Assembly: GCF_000214035.2 (NCBI RefSeq)
Contig: NZ_AFHG01000057.1
Location: 62,001-126,000 of the forward strand
Source of the DNA: Methyloversatilis universalis FAM5
Lineage (GTDB): Bacteria; Pseudomonadota; Gammaproteobacteria; Burkholderiales; Rhodocyclaceae
Reading direction: 5' to 3'
Length of the DNA stretch: 64,000 nucleotides
Below the pieces are notes generated by a model that saw only the letters and a program-made list of their open reading frames with translations, had not been told where the DNA came from and made no database searches. Made by a program: the position numbers and the translations under genes. Below are positions 8,429 to 17,044 of the stretch, piece after piece (position 1 is the first letter of the stretch; each line of letters opens with the position of its first letter).

Positions 8429-9070
8429 ATGACCCTGCAAAACGAACTCGACGCCGGCCTCGCCGCACTGGACCTGCCGCTTACCGCGACAGCCCGTACC
8501 CGTCTGCTGCGCTACATCGCACTGATGGCCAAGTGGAATGCGGTCTACAACCTGACCGCGATACGCGAAGAATCCCGCATGCTCACCCATCATCTGCTGG
8601 ATGCGCTGTCGGTCGCCCGCTTCATCCCCGAAGGTGCGACGCTGGTGGACATCGGTTCCGGCGGTGGCGTGCCCGGCATTCCGCTGGCGATCGCGCGGCC
8701 GGATCTGAGCGTGCTGTCGATCGAGCCGAATTCCAAGAAGGCCTCCTTCCAGCAGCAGGCGCGCATCGATCTGGGCATCGAGAACTTCGAGGTGCAGACC
8801 GCGCGCGCCGAGGCGGTGAACCTGCCCGAAGGCCGCGATTTCATCATTTCCCGCGCCTTCGGCGATCTGGCCGACTTCATCAAGGTGGCCGGCCACCTGC
8901 TGAAGCCGGAAGGCCGCATGCTGGCGATGAAGGGCGTCTATCCGGACGAGGAAGTGCGGGCGATACCCAAGGGCTGGTCGCTGCTGCGTTCGGAAGAACT
9001 GCAGGTGCCCGGCGTCGAAGGCGCCCGCCACCTGCTGTGGCTCGCACGCGAACTGCAGTCGGACGGCTGA
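8429..9070 (+). CDS. rsmG: 16S rRNA (guanine(527)-N(7))-methyltransferase
   Basis: RsmG uses S-adenosylmethionine to methylate G527 of 16S rRNA, and loss of it gives low-level streptomycin resistance in other bacteria. The 213-residue protein has the N-terminal helical region (MAKWNAVYNLTAIRE), SAM-binding motif VDIGSGGGVPGIPLAI and ISRAFGDLADF, as in the family. ATG 8429 matches family length. parA starts 7 bases after its stop, so rsmG, parA and parB are probably co-transcribed. Confidence 0.97.
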   Translation: MTLQNELDAGLAALDLPLTATARTRLLRYIALMAKWNAVYNLTAIREESRMLTHHLLDALSVARFIPEGATLVDIGSGGGVPGIPLAIARPDLSVLSIEPNSKKASFQQQARIDLGIENFEVQTARAEAVNLPEGRDFIISRAFGDLADFIKVAGHLLKPEGRMLAMKGVYPDEEVRAIPKGWSLLRSEELQVPGVEGARHLLWLARELQSDG

Positions 9071-9077
9071 GCCGGCC

Positions 9078-9848
9078 ATGCCGCACATTTTCGCAGTCGC
9101 CAACCAGAAGGGCGGGGTGGGCAAGACCACCACCAGCGTGAACCTCGCCGCCGCGCTCGGTCAGGCCGGCCAGCGCACGCTGCTGGTCGACCTCGACCCG
9201 CAGGGCAACGCCACCATGGGCGCCGGCATCGACAAGCGCACGCTCAAGTCCAGCGTGTATCAGGTGCTGGTGGGCCTGTCGTCGCTGGCCGATGCGCGCG
9301 TCACCAGCCCGCACGCCGGGCTGGACGTGCTGCCGGCCAACCGTGACCTGGCCGGCGCCGAAGTCGAACTGGTCGGGCTGGAGAGCCGCGAGAACCGGCT
9401 CAAGAAGGCGATTGCGGAACACGCGGCCGACTACGATTTCGTGCTGATCGACTGCCCGCCCAGCCTGAGCCTGCTCACGCTGAACGGCCTGTGCGCGGCC
9501 CATGGCGTCATCATCCCGATGCAGTGCGAGTACTACGCGCTGGAAGGCCTGTCCGATCTGGTCAACACGATCAAGAAGGTGCACGCCAACCTGAACCGCG
9601 ACCTGAAGATCATCGGTCTGCTGCGCGTCATGTTCGACCCGCGCAGCACGCTGTCGCAGCAGGTGTCCGGTCAGCTCGAATCGCACTTTGGCGACAAGGT
9701 GTTCCGTACCCTGGTGCCGCGCAACGTGCGCCTGGCCGAAGCGCCGAGCTACGGCATCCCCGGCGTGCTGTTCGACAAGAATGCCAAGGGTGCCCAGGCC
9801 TACAGCGCCTTCGCGCAGGAAATGATCGAGCGGGTGAAGAGTTTCTGA
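9078..9848 (+). CDS. parA: Chromosome partitioning ATPase ParA (Soj-type)
   Basis: The 256-residue Walker-type ATPase has the deviant Walker A NQKGGVGKTTTSVNLAAAL at the N-terminus, the DLDPQGNATMG motif and the Walker B-like VLIDCPPSLS. Its short length, without an N-terminal helix-turn-helix, marks a chromosomal Soj-type (Ib-like) ParA. It binds DNA non-specifically as an ATP dimer and is cycled by ParB to segregate origins. parB starts 35 bases downstream. Confidence 0.97.
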   Translation: MPHIFAVANQKGGVGKTTTSVNLAAALGQAGQRTLLVDLDPQGNATMGAGIDKRTLKSSVYQVLVGLSSLADARVTSPHAGLDVLPANRDLAGAEVELVGLESRENRLKKAIAEHAADYDFVLIDCPPSLSLLTLNGLCAAHGVIIPMQCEYYALEGLSDLVNTIKKVHANLNRDLKIIGLLRVMFDPRSTLSQQVSGQLESHFGDKVFRTLVPRNVRLAEAPSYGIPGVLFDKNAKGAQAYSAFAQEMIERVKSF

Positions 9849-9883
9849 CCCTGTCCGCAGACAACAACAACACGGAACGATCC

Positions 9884-10741
9884 ATGACCCCTCCCAAACT
9901 CAAGGGCCTCGGCCGCGGTCTCGACGCGCTGCTGGCCGGCAATTCGGGCGAGGCGGCCCAGAGCGGCGAACTGCGCACGCTGGATGTCGGCCTGCTGCAG
10001 CCGGGCAAGTACCAGCCGCGTACCCGCATGGATCCCGGCTCGCTGGAAGAGCTGGCCGAGTCGATCAAGGCGCAGGGGCTGATGCAGCCCATCATCGTGC
10101 GCGGCGTCGGTGGCGACCGCTACGAAATCATCGCTGGCGAACGTCGCTGGCGTGCGGCGCAGATCGCCGGCCTGAGCGAAGTGCAGGTGCTGGCGCGCGA
10201 CATTCCGGACGATGCCGCGCTGGCGATGAGCCTGATCGAGAACATCCAGCGCGAAAACCTGAATCCGCTGGAAGAGGCGGCCGGCGTGCAGCGCCTGATC
10301 GACGAATTCGGCATGACCCACGAACAGGCGGCCAATGCCATCGGCCGTTCGCGTTCCGCCACCACCAATCTGCTGCGCCTGCTGCAGCTGGCCGAACCGG
10401 TGCAGGAACAGCTGGTGGCCGGCGATCTGGACATGGGCCACGCACGCGCGCTGCTGAGCCTGCCCAAGGGCGACCAGATCGCGCTCGCCAACCGCGTGGT
10501 GGCCCAGGGCCTGACCGTGCGCGACACCGAGAAGATGGTGGCGCGCGGCGGTCTGGCGGAGCAGGGCAGTCGCGCCCGGGTTGAACCGTCGCGCGATCTG
10601 GCGCGGCTGGAAGAGGAACTGTCCGACCTGGTCGGCGCCCCGGTGTCCATCGCGGCCAATCCGCGCGGCGCCGGCAAGCTCACTGTGAAGTTCACCGACC
10701 TCGACCAGCTGGATGGCCTGATCGCCCGCCTGCGCGGCTGA
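9884..10741 (+). CDS. parB: Chromosome partitioning protein ParB (Spo0J-type CTPase)
   Basis: The 285-residue ParB starts MTPPKLKGLGRGLDALLAG, the ParA-contacting segment typical of chromosomal ParBs. The ParB/Srx CTP-binding domain includes YQPRTRM and the GERRWRAAQIAG box. A helix-turn-helix that reads parS (MTHEQAANAIGRSRSATTN) and a C-terminal dimerisation region follow. ATG 9884 is chosen on the conserved N-terminus. Two good parS sites are at 5160 and 5964, so the system looks complete within this window. Confidence 0.97.
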   Translation: MTPPKLKGLGRGLDALLAGNSGEAAQSGELRTLDVGLLQPGKYQPRTRMDPGSLEELAESIKAQGLMQPIIVRGVGGDRYEIIAGERRWRAAQIAGLSEVQVLARDIPDDAALAMSLIENIQRENLNPLEEAAGVQRLIDEFGMTHEQAANAIGRSRSATTNLLRLLQLAEPVQEQLVAGDLDMGHARALLSLPKGDQIALANRVVAQGLTVRDTEKMVARGGLAEQGSRARVEPSRDLARLEEELSDLVGAPVSIAANPRGAGKLTVKFTDLDQLDGLIARLRG

Positions 10742-10785
10742 CGCAAGCGCTCGCGACACCGGCCTCGGGCTTCTGTCCCGGCCGC

Positions 10786-10873
10786 CATCGCGAGCAAGCT
10801 CGCTCCCAAAGGAAACCCAGCTCCGGCGACGGATCGGGCGTGCTTTTCGTGGGAGCGACCCCTGGTCGCGATG
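10786..10873. repeat. REP-like palindromic repeat pair (BIME-like)
   Basis: Unit A (10786-10809) reads CATCGC then a GCGAGC/GCTCGC stem then TCCCAA. Unit B (10850-10873) is inverted: TGGGA, stem GCGACC/GGTCGC, then GATG. The outer motif is shared while the stem sequences differ with pairing preserved. A degenerate third copy may lie at about 10907-10928. It sits between the convergent parB and cobS genes. A second pair of the same family is at 37955-38035. Confidence 0.75.
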
Positions 10874-10942
10874 CGGTGATCGCAGGCCGCCGGCTTCGAT
10901 TCAAGCTGCGATCGGGAGCTTGTTCGCTTTCACTGGATCCGG

Positions 10943-11707
10943 TCAGACCTGCACGCTCAGCGCCACATACACCGCCAGTTCGGTCAGCTGCTGCACCGCG
11001 CCCAGACAGTCGCCGGTATAGCCGCCGATGCGGCGCCGGAAGTGGCGGGCCGCGCTGATGGTGACGAGCACCGCCAGTCCGGCCACCCAGGCGATCTGTA
11101 CCGGTGCCAGCAGCGCCAGCGGCGCCAGACCGCACAGCGCGGCCCACAGCATGCCGCCGCCCGACAGTTTCACCGCCAGCGGCTTGGCACGCGACACGCC
11201 GTCCGGGTCGTCGTCGCGCGCGTAGGCCATGGTGTAGATGAGCGCGGTGGCGCACAGCCGGGACAGCGGGTGAGCGACCAGCAGCGCGACTGCCGCGGAC
11301 ATCAGGGACAGGGACGACAGCGCGGCCAGCTTGGCCGCCAGCATGAGCACGATGCCGATCGCCCCGTAGGCACCGATGCGCGAGTCCTTCATGATGGTCA
11401 GGATCTGTTCGCGCGACCAGCCGCCGCCGAAACCGTCGCACACATCGCCCCAGCCGTCCTCGTGGAAGGCGCCGGTCAGCCGTATCGTGGCCGCGGTGGA
11501 CAGCACCGCGGCGAGTGCAGCCGGCAGCGCCTGACCGGCCATCCACAGCACGGCGGCGCCGGCGGCGCCGACGATCCAGCCCACCGCCGGAAACCAGCGC
11601 GCGCTGGCATTCATCAGCTCGTTCGACCAGCTCACCCAGGCCGGCACCGGCAGCCGCGTGAAGAAGCGCAGCGCGTTGAAGAACAGTTCGAGTTCGCGGC
11701 GGATCAT
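10943..11707 (-). CDS. cobS: Adenosylcobinamide-GDP ribazoletransferase (cobalamin synthase)
   Basis: CobS is the inner-membrane enzyme joining adenosylcobinamide-GDP with alpha-ribazole (phosphate) in the last step of cobalamin assembly. The 254 residues are strongly hydrophobic, with the family signatures [30 protein letters not shown], a conserved DSRIGAYG, and [15 protein letters not shown]. It lies 13 bases downstream of cobT and is surely in the same operon. I see no cobalamin riboswitch before the pair. Confidence 0.96.
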   Translation of the reverse strand: MIRRELELFFNALRFFTRLPVPAWVSWSNELMNASARWFPAVGWIVGAAGAAVLWMAGQALPAALAAVLSTAATIRLTGAFHEDGWGDVCDGFGGGWSREQILTIMKDSRIGAYGAIGIVLMLAAKLAALSSLSLMSAAVALLVAHPLSRLCATALIYTMAYARDDDPDGVSRAKPLAVKLSGGGMLWAALCGLAPLALLAPVQIAWVAGLAVLVTISAARHFRRRIGGYTGDCLGAVQQLTELAVYVALSVQV

Positions 11708-11720
11708 CGCTGCCGGCCGC

Positions 11721-12770
11721 TCACGCCTTCGATACTCCGGCCGAATCGAAGCTGGCCATGTCGCGCAGGATGGCCGCCGCGGCGCGCACCAGCGGCCAGG
11801 CCAGCGCGGCGCCGGTGCCTTCGCCCAGACGCAGGTCCAGATCCAGCAGCGGCTGGGCGCCCATGTGTTCCAGCTGTATCGCGTGGCCGCGCTCCTGCGA
11901 ACGGTGCGAGAACACGCAGTAGTCGCGCAGCGCCGGTGCGTGGGTCTGGGCGACCAGCGCAGCAGCCGAACTGATGAAACCGTCGATCAGCAGCAGCATG
12001 CGCGACTGCGCGGCGCCCAGCATGGCGCCGGCCATGGTCGCGATCTCGAAGCCGCCGAAGGCGGCCAGCACCGCGAACGCGTCGCGCGGGCCGGCGTAAT
12101 CCGCCGCCAGCCCCGCCAGTACGCGCTTCTTGTCGGCCAGTGCGGCGTCGCCGAGGCCGGTGCCGCGGCCGACGCAGTCGTCCATCGGTGCGCCGGTCAG
12201 CAGGTGGGTGATCAGCGAGGCGGATGCGGTATTGCCGATGCCCATTTCGCCGAAGCCGAGCACGCGGGCGCCGCCGGCCGCAATGTCGCGCGCGATGCGG
12301 GCACCGTTCTCGAGCGCCTGCGCGCACTGCGCCGGCGTCATCGCCGGGCCGTCGAACCAGCTGGCGGTGCCGGGCGCGACCCTGGCGTCGATCAGGCCGG
12401 GGCGCGCGCCGAAGTCGTGCGCCACGCCGCAGTCGGCGATGTGCAGCGTCATGCCGCCCTCGCGCGCCAGCACATTGATGGCGGCGCCGCCGGCGAGGAA
12501 GTTCACGACCATCTGCCAGGTCACGTCCGCCGGGTAGGCGGACAGACCGCGGCCGCGTGCGTCGCGCAGCGTGCCGTGGTCACCGGCGCACACCAGCAGG
12601 TGCGGTGTGCCGGGTTCGGGCGCGGTCGAGCCCAGCACCTGACCGATCTGCAGCGCAAGCGCCTCCAGCCGGCCGAGTGCGCCCAGCGGCTTGGTCTTGT
12701 TGTCGATGCAGGCCTGCAGTGCGGCGGACAGGTCAGGGGCGGGCGGGGTGAGGTCGAAGCGGGGCGTCAT
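11721..12770 (-). CDS. cobT: Nicotinate-nucleotide--dimethylbenzimidazole phosphoribosyltransferase
   Basis: CobT activates the lower-ligand base of cobalamin by transferring phosphoribose from nicotinate mononucleotide, producing alpha-ribazole phosphate for CobS. The 349-residue product has [13 protein letters not shown] near the N-terminus, VCAGDHG, the [12 protein letters not shown] motif and [11 protein letters not shown], all typical. The start at 12770 ([14 protein letters not shown]) gives standard length; the frame is open further upstream but would run through the divergent permease gene. Confidence 0.96.
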   Translation of the reverse strand: MTPRFDLTPPAPDLSAALQACIDNKTKPLGALGRLEALALQIGQVLGSTAPEPGTPHLLVCAGDHGTLRDARGRGLSAYPADVTWQMVVNFLAGGAAINVLAREGGMTLHIADCGVAHDFGARPGLIDARVAPGTASWFDGPAMTPAQCAQALENGARIARDIAAGGARVLGFGEMGIGNTASASLITHLLTGAPMDDCVGRGTGLGDAALADKKRVLAGLAADYAGPRDAFAVLAAFGGFEIATMAGAMLGAAQSRMLLLIDGFISSAAALVAQTHAPALRDYCVFSHRSQERGHAIQLEHMGAQPLLDLDLRLGEGTGAALAWPLVRAAAAILRDMASFDSAGVSKA

Positions 12771-12870
12771 GGAGAATCCGGGCGTAACGGGTGCAGCCCG
12801 GCAGTTTAGCCGGCTGGCGGCTGCGCCGTCGCCCGGCGACAATGGCGGCCCGCCTTCATCCGCCCCCGCC

Positions 12871-13746
12871 GTGCGCACCCGTGTCGAATTCCTGCTGCTG
12901 GCGCTGATCTGGGGCGCGTCCTTCGCGCTGTACCGCGTCGCCATTCCCGAACTGGGCCTGCCGCTGACCGTCGGTCTGCGACTGGTGCTGGCGTCGGCGG
13001 CGCTGCTCGCGGTGTTCGGCTGGCCGCTGCGGTCGGTCGCCCCGTCGGAGCGCGGTCGCGTGCTGTGCTGGCTGCTGCTGGCCGGCGCCGGCAGTACCGC
13101 GCTGCCGTTCGCGCTGTTCGCGGAAACCGTCATGCGCTCCAGCGCCGGTTTCGCCGCGGTGCTGAATGCCACCTCGCCGCTGTTTTCCGCACTGCTGGGG
13201 GTGTGGGTGTGGCGCGAGGCGGTGTCGCGTTCGAAGCAGCTGGGTCTGCTGCTCGGCTTTGCCGGCGTGGCGGTGCTGGCCACGCTGCGCGAAGTGGGCG
13301 CGCTGCGCGTCGGCATGGATGCGGTGGCGCTGGGCCTGACCGGCGCCGCCTCCTACGGCCTGTGCGTGCAGTGGGTGAAGCGCCGCCTGCACGATGTCGA
13401 GGCCTCGGCGGTGGCGACCGGTTTCTCGCTGGTCGGCGCGCTGGCGCTGCTGCCCTGGGCGCTCACTTCGCTGCCGGATCATCTCCCCTCCGGCCGCGCG
13501 CTGCTGGCGGTGGCGGTGCTCGGCCTGGTGTCCACCGCGCTGGCCAATGCGCTGTATTTCCGTCTGGTCGGCCGCATGGGCGCGACGTCGGCGCTGAGCG
13601 TTACCTTCCTGATTCCGCCCTTCGCGATGCTGTGGGGCCATCTGCTGTTCGACGAAATGCCCACGCTGGCGATGCTGGCCAGCACCGCGGTCATTCTGGC
13701 CGGCACCGCCCTCAGTCTGGGCTGGCGTCGCGGCAGCGGGCGCTGA
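12871..13746 (+). CDS. DMT/EamA-family permease
   Basis: The 291-residue protein consists of about ten transmembrane segments in two EamA repeats. The first starts [19 protein letters not shown], and the second has an [18 protein letters not shown]-type segment and ends in a short basic tail. The family exports amino acids, metabolites or nucleotide precursors, and the substrate cannot be assigned. GTG 12871 is chosen because the upstream open frame is Ala/Pro/Gly-rich and non-hydrophobic. It is divergent from cobT with a 100-base gap. Confidence 0.85.
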   Translation: MRTRVEFLLLALIWGASFALYRVAIPELGLPLTVGLRLVLASAALLAVFGWPLRSVAPSERGRVLCWLLLAGAGSTALPFALFAETVMRSSAGFAAVLNATSPLFSALLGVWVWREAVSRSKQLGLLLGFAGVAVLATLREVGALRVGMDAVALGLTGAASYGLCVQWVKRRLHDVEASAVATGFSLVGALALLPWALTSLPDHLPSGRALLAVAVLGLVSTALANALYFRLVGRMGATSALSVTFLIPPFAMLWGHLLFDEMPTLAMLASTAVILAGTALSLGWRRGSGR

Positions 13747-13969
13747 GGCCGGACCGCGTTTGCCGGCGTGAGGCAGAACCTGGCCACGCGTGCCCGGTCA
13801 ACGCCTGCGGCGCGGGAATCGTTGTATGAGCGCCCGGGCGCCGCTGGCGCTCTTGGAGACCGGCCCGCTGCTGGCATAGACTTGCGGGCCGCGTCGCCGA
13901 GCCTGCGCCGGATCCCGCCCGGCCCCGCGCCAGAAGAATCCTGGTTCAACCACACCGTCGAGGAACACC

Positions 13970-14299
13970 ATGAAAACGCTGATTTCCGCTGTCGTCTGCG
14001 CCGCCGCGCTCGTGAGCGCACCGGCTTTTGCCAGCAAGGACCTGGCCACCGCCAAGGGCTGCCTGGCCTGTCATTCGCAGGGCGCCGACACCAAGATCGG
14101 CCCGGGCTACGCCGCGGTCGCCAAGAAGTACGCCGGCCAGAAGGATGCCGAAGCCAAGGTTGCCGCCTTCATCAAGGCCGGTACCCCGGCCGGTGGCAAG
14201 ACCATCTGGGGTGGCCCGATGCCGATGCCGGCCCAGTCCGCGCTGTCGGATGCCGATGCCAAGACCCTGGCCGCCTGGGTGATCGCCGGCGCCAAGTAA
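13970..14299 (+). CDS. Periplasmic class I cytochrome c (c551/c552 type)
   Basis: The 109-residue precursor has a signal peptide ending APAFA, then one heme motif CLACH (about residues 31-35). It has a methionine ligand candidate in GGPMPMPAQS and the terminal helix DADAKTLAAWVIAGAK, matching small c551/c552 electron carriers. Such proteins shuttle electrons in the periplasm to terminal oxidases or reductases. It is monocistronic: a strong terminator follows within 25 bases. Confidence 0.93.
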   Translation: MKTLISAVVCAAALVSAPAFASKDLATAKGCLACHSQGADTKIGPGYAAVAKKYAGQKDAEAKVAAFIKAGTPAGGKTIWGGPMPMPAQSALSDADAKTLAAWVIAGAK

Positions 14300-14323
14300 T
14301 CGGCGCTGCCCGATCTGCGAAAT

Positions 14324-14346
14324 GCCGGCCTGCGGGCCGGCTTTTT
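14324..14346 (+). terminator. Rho-independent terminator after cytochrome c gene
   Basis: GCCGGCC (14324-14330), loop TGCG, GGCCGGC (14335-14341) and TTTTT (14342-14346) form a textbook intrinsic terminator 25 bases after the stop. Confidence 0.9.
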
Positions 14347-14445
14347 CGTTCACCGCGGGATTGCGGGTGTGGCCGCCCGCTATTCGCCGTCTTGCCGGTC
14401 ACGGTGCGCTGCTACAGTGCGGCGCATTCCGCACTGGAGCCGGCC

Positions 14446-15375
14446 ATGGACGCAGCACCCGCACGCACCCGCTACGGCATGCAGGTCACCGAATCGATAC
14501 GGCAGACCCGCATCCGCTATGCGCTGCTGTTTGCCGCCGCGGTGGCGACGCCGCTGCTCTATCCGCCGACCACCGCGCTGCTGCTGCTGGCGCTGGTGAG
14601 TTACGCGATCCGGATGTTCGGCGTCGAGGGCATCTACCATCGCTATTTCTCGCACCGCGCCTTCCGCTGTTCGCGCCGGGTGCAGTTCGTTCTTGCGGTG
14701 ATCGCGTCGCAGTGCGGCCAGCACGGGCCGCTGTGGTGGGCGTCGGTGCATCGTCACCATCACCAGAACGTCGAGGCGCCGGAGGATCCGATCTCGCCGC
14801 GCCAGCACGGTCTGTTCCACTCGCATGTCGGTTGGGTGTGGTGCGAGCGTTACAAGGACACCGACCTCGACCGCGTGCCGGATTTCGCCCGCTACCCGGA
14901 AATCCTCTGGGTTAACAGGCATTACACGCTGCTCATGCTGTCCGGCGCCTTCTTCATCTGGCTGCTGGCGCGCGCCGGCGTGTTCGGGCCGGAGGTGAGC
15001 GGCGGCGCCGCGCTGATGTGGGGCTTCTTCCTGCCGACCGCGCTCGGCGTGCAGACCGTGTCCATGGTGAATTCGCTGGGTCATTTCCGCCGCCTGCCCG
15101 GCGGCTACCGCCGCTTCGATACCGAAGACGATTCGGTGAACCGTCCGCTGCTCGCGCTGTTCACGATGGGTGGCGGCTGGCACAACAACCATCACCGCTA
15201 CGGAGCCAGCGCCCGGGCCGGCTTCGCCTGGTACGAACTGGATCTCACCTTCCTCATCCTGAAACTGCTGGCGCTGCTCGGCATCATCCACGACCTGCGC
15301 GACCGCCTGCCGGACGACGTGCGGGAAGAGGGCGGTCTGGCGCCCGCGCCGGCGGGCGACAAGGTGGGCGGCTGA
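14446..15375 (+). CDS. Membrane fatty acid (acyl-CoA/acyl-lipid) desaturase
   Basis: The 309-residue membrane di-iron enzyme has three histidine boxes of the acyl-CoA desaturase type: HRYFSH (about residue 65), HRHHH (about 102) and HNNHH (about 246). They are spaced by hydrophobic hairpins. It introduces a cis double bond, probably delta-9, into fatty acyl chains using oxygen. The start MDAAPARTRYGMQVTES was chosen as the first ATG after the terminator. The C-terminus is hydrophilic and Gly/Ala-rich. Confidence 0.92.
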   Translation: MDAAPARTRYGMQVTESIRQTRIRYALLFAAAVATPLLYPPTTALLLLALVSYAIRMFGVEGIYHRYFSHRAFRCSRRVQFVLAVIASQCGQHGPLWWASVHRHHHQNVEAPEDPISPRQHGLFHSHVGWVWCERYKDTDLDRVPDFARYPEILWVNRHYTLLMLSGAFFIWLLARAGVFGPEVSGGAALMWGFFLPTALGVQTVSMVNSLGHFRRLPGGYRRFDTEDDSVNRPLLALFTMGGGWHNNHHRYGASARAGFAWYELDLTFLILKLLALLGIIHDLRDRLPDDVREEGGLAPAPAGDKVGG

Positions 15376-15705
15376 ACGTCGGAAAATTTTCCACACCCGC
15401 TGCGGTGGTCTGACCACCGGTCAGTGACGGCGTGCGGCGTCCCGGTCCGGAGGCGGTGCCGGCTGTGCGCGCCCCCCGTGCTGCCGGTCACGCTGCGCAT
15501 GCGATGGAACAGCCCGACCGGCGCACGCCCCCGCCCGCCTGTGCTAGCCGGGTTCAGCCGACGCTGTCGGATCGCCTTACAGCGCCCAAACGGCTTGCCC
15601 TCGGGATGTTCCGCATCCTGCTGTTCACAATGAGTAATACCAAAGTCATACGTTTTGGCACATGACTTGCTGACGCTCGGGTCAATCATTACCGGAGCGT
15701 TACAG
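15376..15705 (+). other. Intergenic region upstream of PEP-CTERM gene
   Basis: These 330 bases hold no convincing gene. They contain a 12-bp palindrome GGAAAATTTTCC (15381-15392), overlapping dyads GGTGGT/ACCACC around 15404-15418, an A/T-richer stretch at about 15625-15660, and the sigma-54 promoter. Activator sites for the promoter would be expected in this interval, but I could not pick them out. Confidence 0.6.
15655..15671 (+). promoter_or_regulatory. Sigma-54 (RpoN) promoter
   Basis: TTGGCAC, ATGAC, TTGCT matches the sigma-54 consensus TTGGCAC-N5-TTGCT with the invariant GG (15657-15658) and GC (15669-15670) exactly ten bases apart. The expected transcription start is near 15682, 24 bases before the ATG. 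It drives the PEP-CTERM gene. Confidence 0.88.
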
Positions 15706-16899
15706 ATGAAATTCCGCATCCTTCTGCTGCCTGCCCTGATCGCCGCCCTGTCAGGCGGCGCCCAGGCGGCGTCCCTGCTCGATTTCGGTGCCGGTACCAG
15801 CGGCTATGGCACGCAGTTCCTGGCCGCGAACGACGACGAATCGACCAACCAGCTGAATCTGCCCTTCAGCATCAATTTCTTCGGCCAGACCTACAGCAGT
15901 TTCTTCGTCAACAACAACGGCAACATCACCTTCGAAAGCGCGCTGAGCTCGTTTACGCCGGCCGCCTTCCCGATCGCCTCGCAGCCGATGATCGCGCCCT
16001 ACTGGGGCGACGTGGATACCCGTGGCGTAGGCAATGTGTGGATCCATTCGCCGAACGCCGACACGCTGGCCGTGACCTGGCAGAACGTCGGTTACTACAG
16101 TTCGGCGACCGACAAGACCAACAGCTTCCAGCTGCTGCTGCGCAACCGGGCCGATACCGGCGCCGGCAACTTCGACGTCGATTTCCGCTACGAGCGCCTC
16201 GAGTGGACCACCGGCAGCGCCAGCGGCGGTTCGAACGGTCTGGGCGGCACGCCTGCCCAGGCCGGCTATGACGCCGGCGACGGCGTGAACTACCTGACCC
16301 TGCCCGGCTCGCGTACCGCCGACGTGCTGAATCTGCAGAACAGCACCAATGTGGCCGGCGGCGAAGCCGGCCTGTGGTCCTTCGCCATCCGCAACGGCCA
16401 GCTGCCCGGCAGCTCGCCCACCAACCCGCTGATGCCGGTGGCCAGCGACGAAGGCTGGAACTTCAACTTCAACGTCGTGCCAGGCCGGACCGTGTTCATC
16501 GATCCGGACATCGCCGTCGGCTATGACTACATCGTGAACAGCGGTCCGTCGATCGCGTCGGTGCTGCTGCCGACCTTCGGTGACGGTCTGTACGACCTGT
16601 GGCTGTGGAATGGCAGTGAGTGGGTGGCGACCGGCGACGTGCTGACCGGCGGCGTGACCTACAACTTCGTCGAGGCGGTCACCCGCTTCCGCATCCTGGG
16701 CATCGAGCAGAGTGCCGCCCTGGATCCGCTCAACCCGACCGCCTTCGTCACCGGCCTCACCTTCGACGGCAGCGGCCAGGTGTCGATGTCGCAGAACCCG
16801 ATCACCGTGTCGGTGCCGGTGCCCGAGCCGGAAACCTACGCGATGTTCCTGGCCGGTCTGGGCCTGCTGGCCATGGCCCGCCGTCGCCGCGCCGCCTGA
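15706..16899 (+). CDS. PEP-CTERM sorted exported protein with NIDO-like domain
   Basis: The 397-residue protein has a signal peptide (to about residue 22, AQAAS). Its nidogen-like extracellular domain contains NNNGNITFESALSSFTPAAF and MIAPYWGDVDTRG. A choice-of-anchor-like region follows, and the C-terminus has the sorting motif PEPETYAMFLAGLGLLAMA plus RRRR. The exosortase-type system should cleave it and place it at the surface or in exopolysaccharide. A GGAG ribosome-binding site precedes ATG 15706. Exosortase genes are not in the window. Confidence 0.93.
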   Translation: MKFRILLLPALIAALSGGAQAASLLDFGAGTSGYGTQFLAANDDESTNQLNLPFSINFFGQTYSSFFVNNNGNITFESALSSFTPAAFPIASQPMIAPYWGDVDTRGVGNVWIHSPNADTLAVTWQNVGYYSSATDKTNSFQLLLRNRADTGAGNFDVDFRYERLEWTTGSASGGSNGLGGTPAQAGYDAGDGVNYLTLPGSRTADVLNLQNSTNVAGGEAGLWSFAIRNGQLPGSSPTNPLMPVASDEGWNFNFNVVPGRTVFIDPDIAVGYDYIVNSGPSIASVLLPTFGDGLYDLWLWNGSEWVATGDVLTGGVTYNFVEAVTRFRILGIEQSAALDPLNPTAFVTGLTFDGSGQVSMSQNPITVSVPVPEPETYAMFLAGLGLLAMARRRRAA

Positions 16900-16920
16900 G
16901 TTTCCGGCACCAGTGGACAG

Positions 16921-16960
16921 CGATGCCGGTCTGCGTTCGCGCAGGCCGGCATCGTCGTTT
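16921..16960 (+). terminator. Hairpin terminator after PEP-CTERM gene
   Basis: A 15-bp stem with one G-T wobble (16921-16935 with 16940-16954) closes on a TTCG loop, followed by the weak T stretch TCGTTT. It is 22 bases after the stop. It is stable, but with a poor T-run. Confidence 0.65.
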
Positions 16961-17044
16961 CTGCCGCGCCCAAATTGACGCTCCGGGCGGTCACCCGCAG
17001 AATCCGGGGCTGACAACCTTTTCAGCCCTCCGCGGAGATTCCAG

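Noticed and set aside
12130-12537. Plus-strand open frame opposite cobT
   Set aside because: Shadow of cobT; cobT has full family motifs on the minus strand.
15387-15395. TTTTCCACA as a second DnaA box
   Set aside because: It fits a relaxed consensus but is isolated, 14 kb from dnaA, and part of an A/T palindrome; chance is a sufficient explanation.
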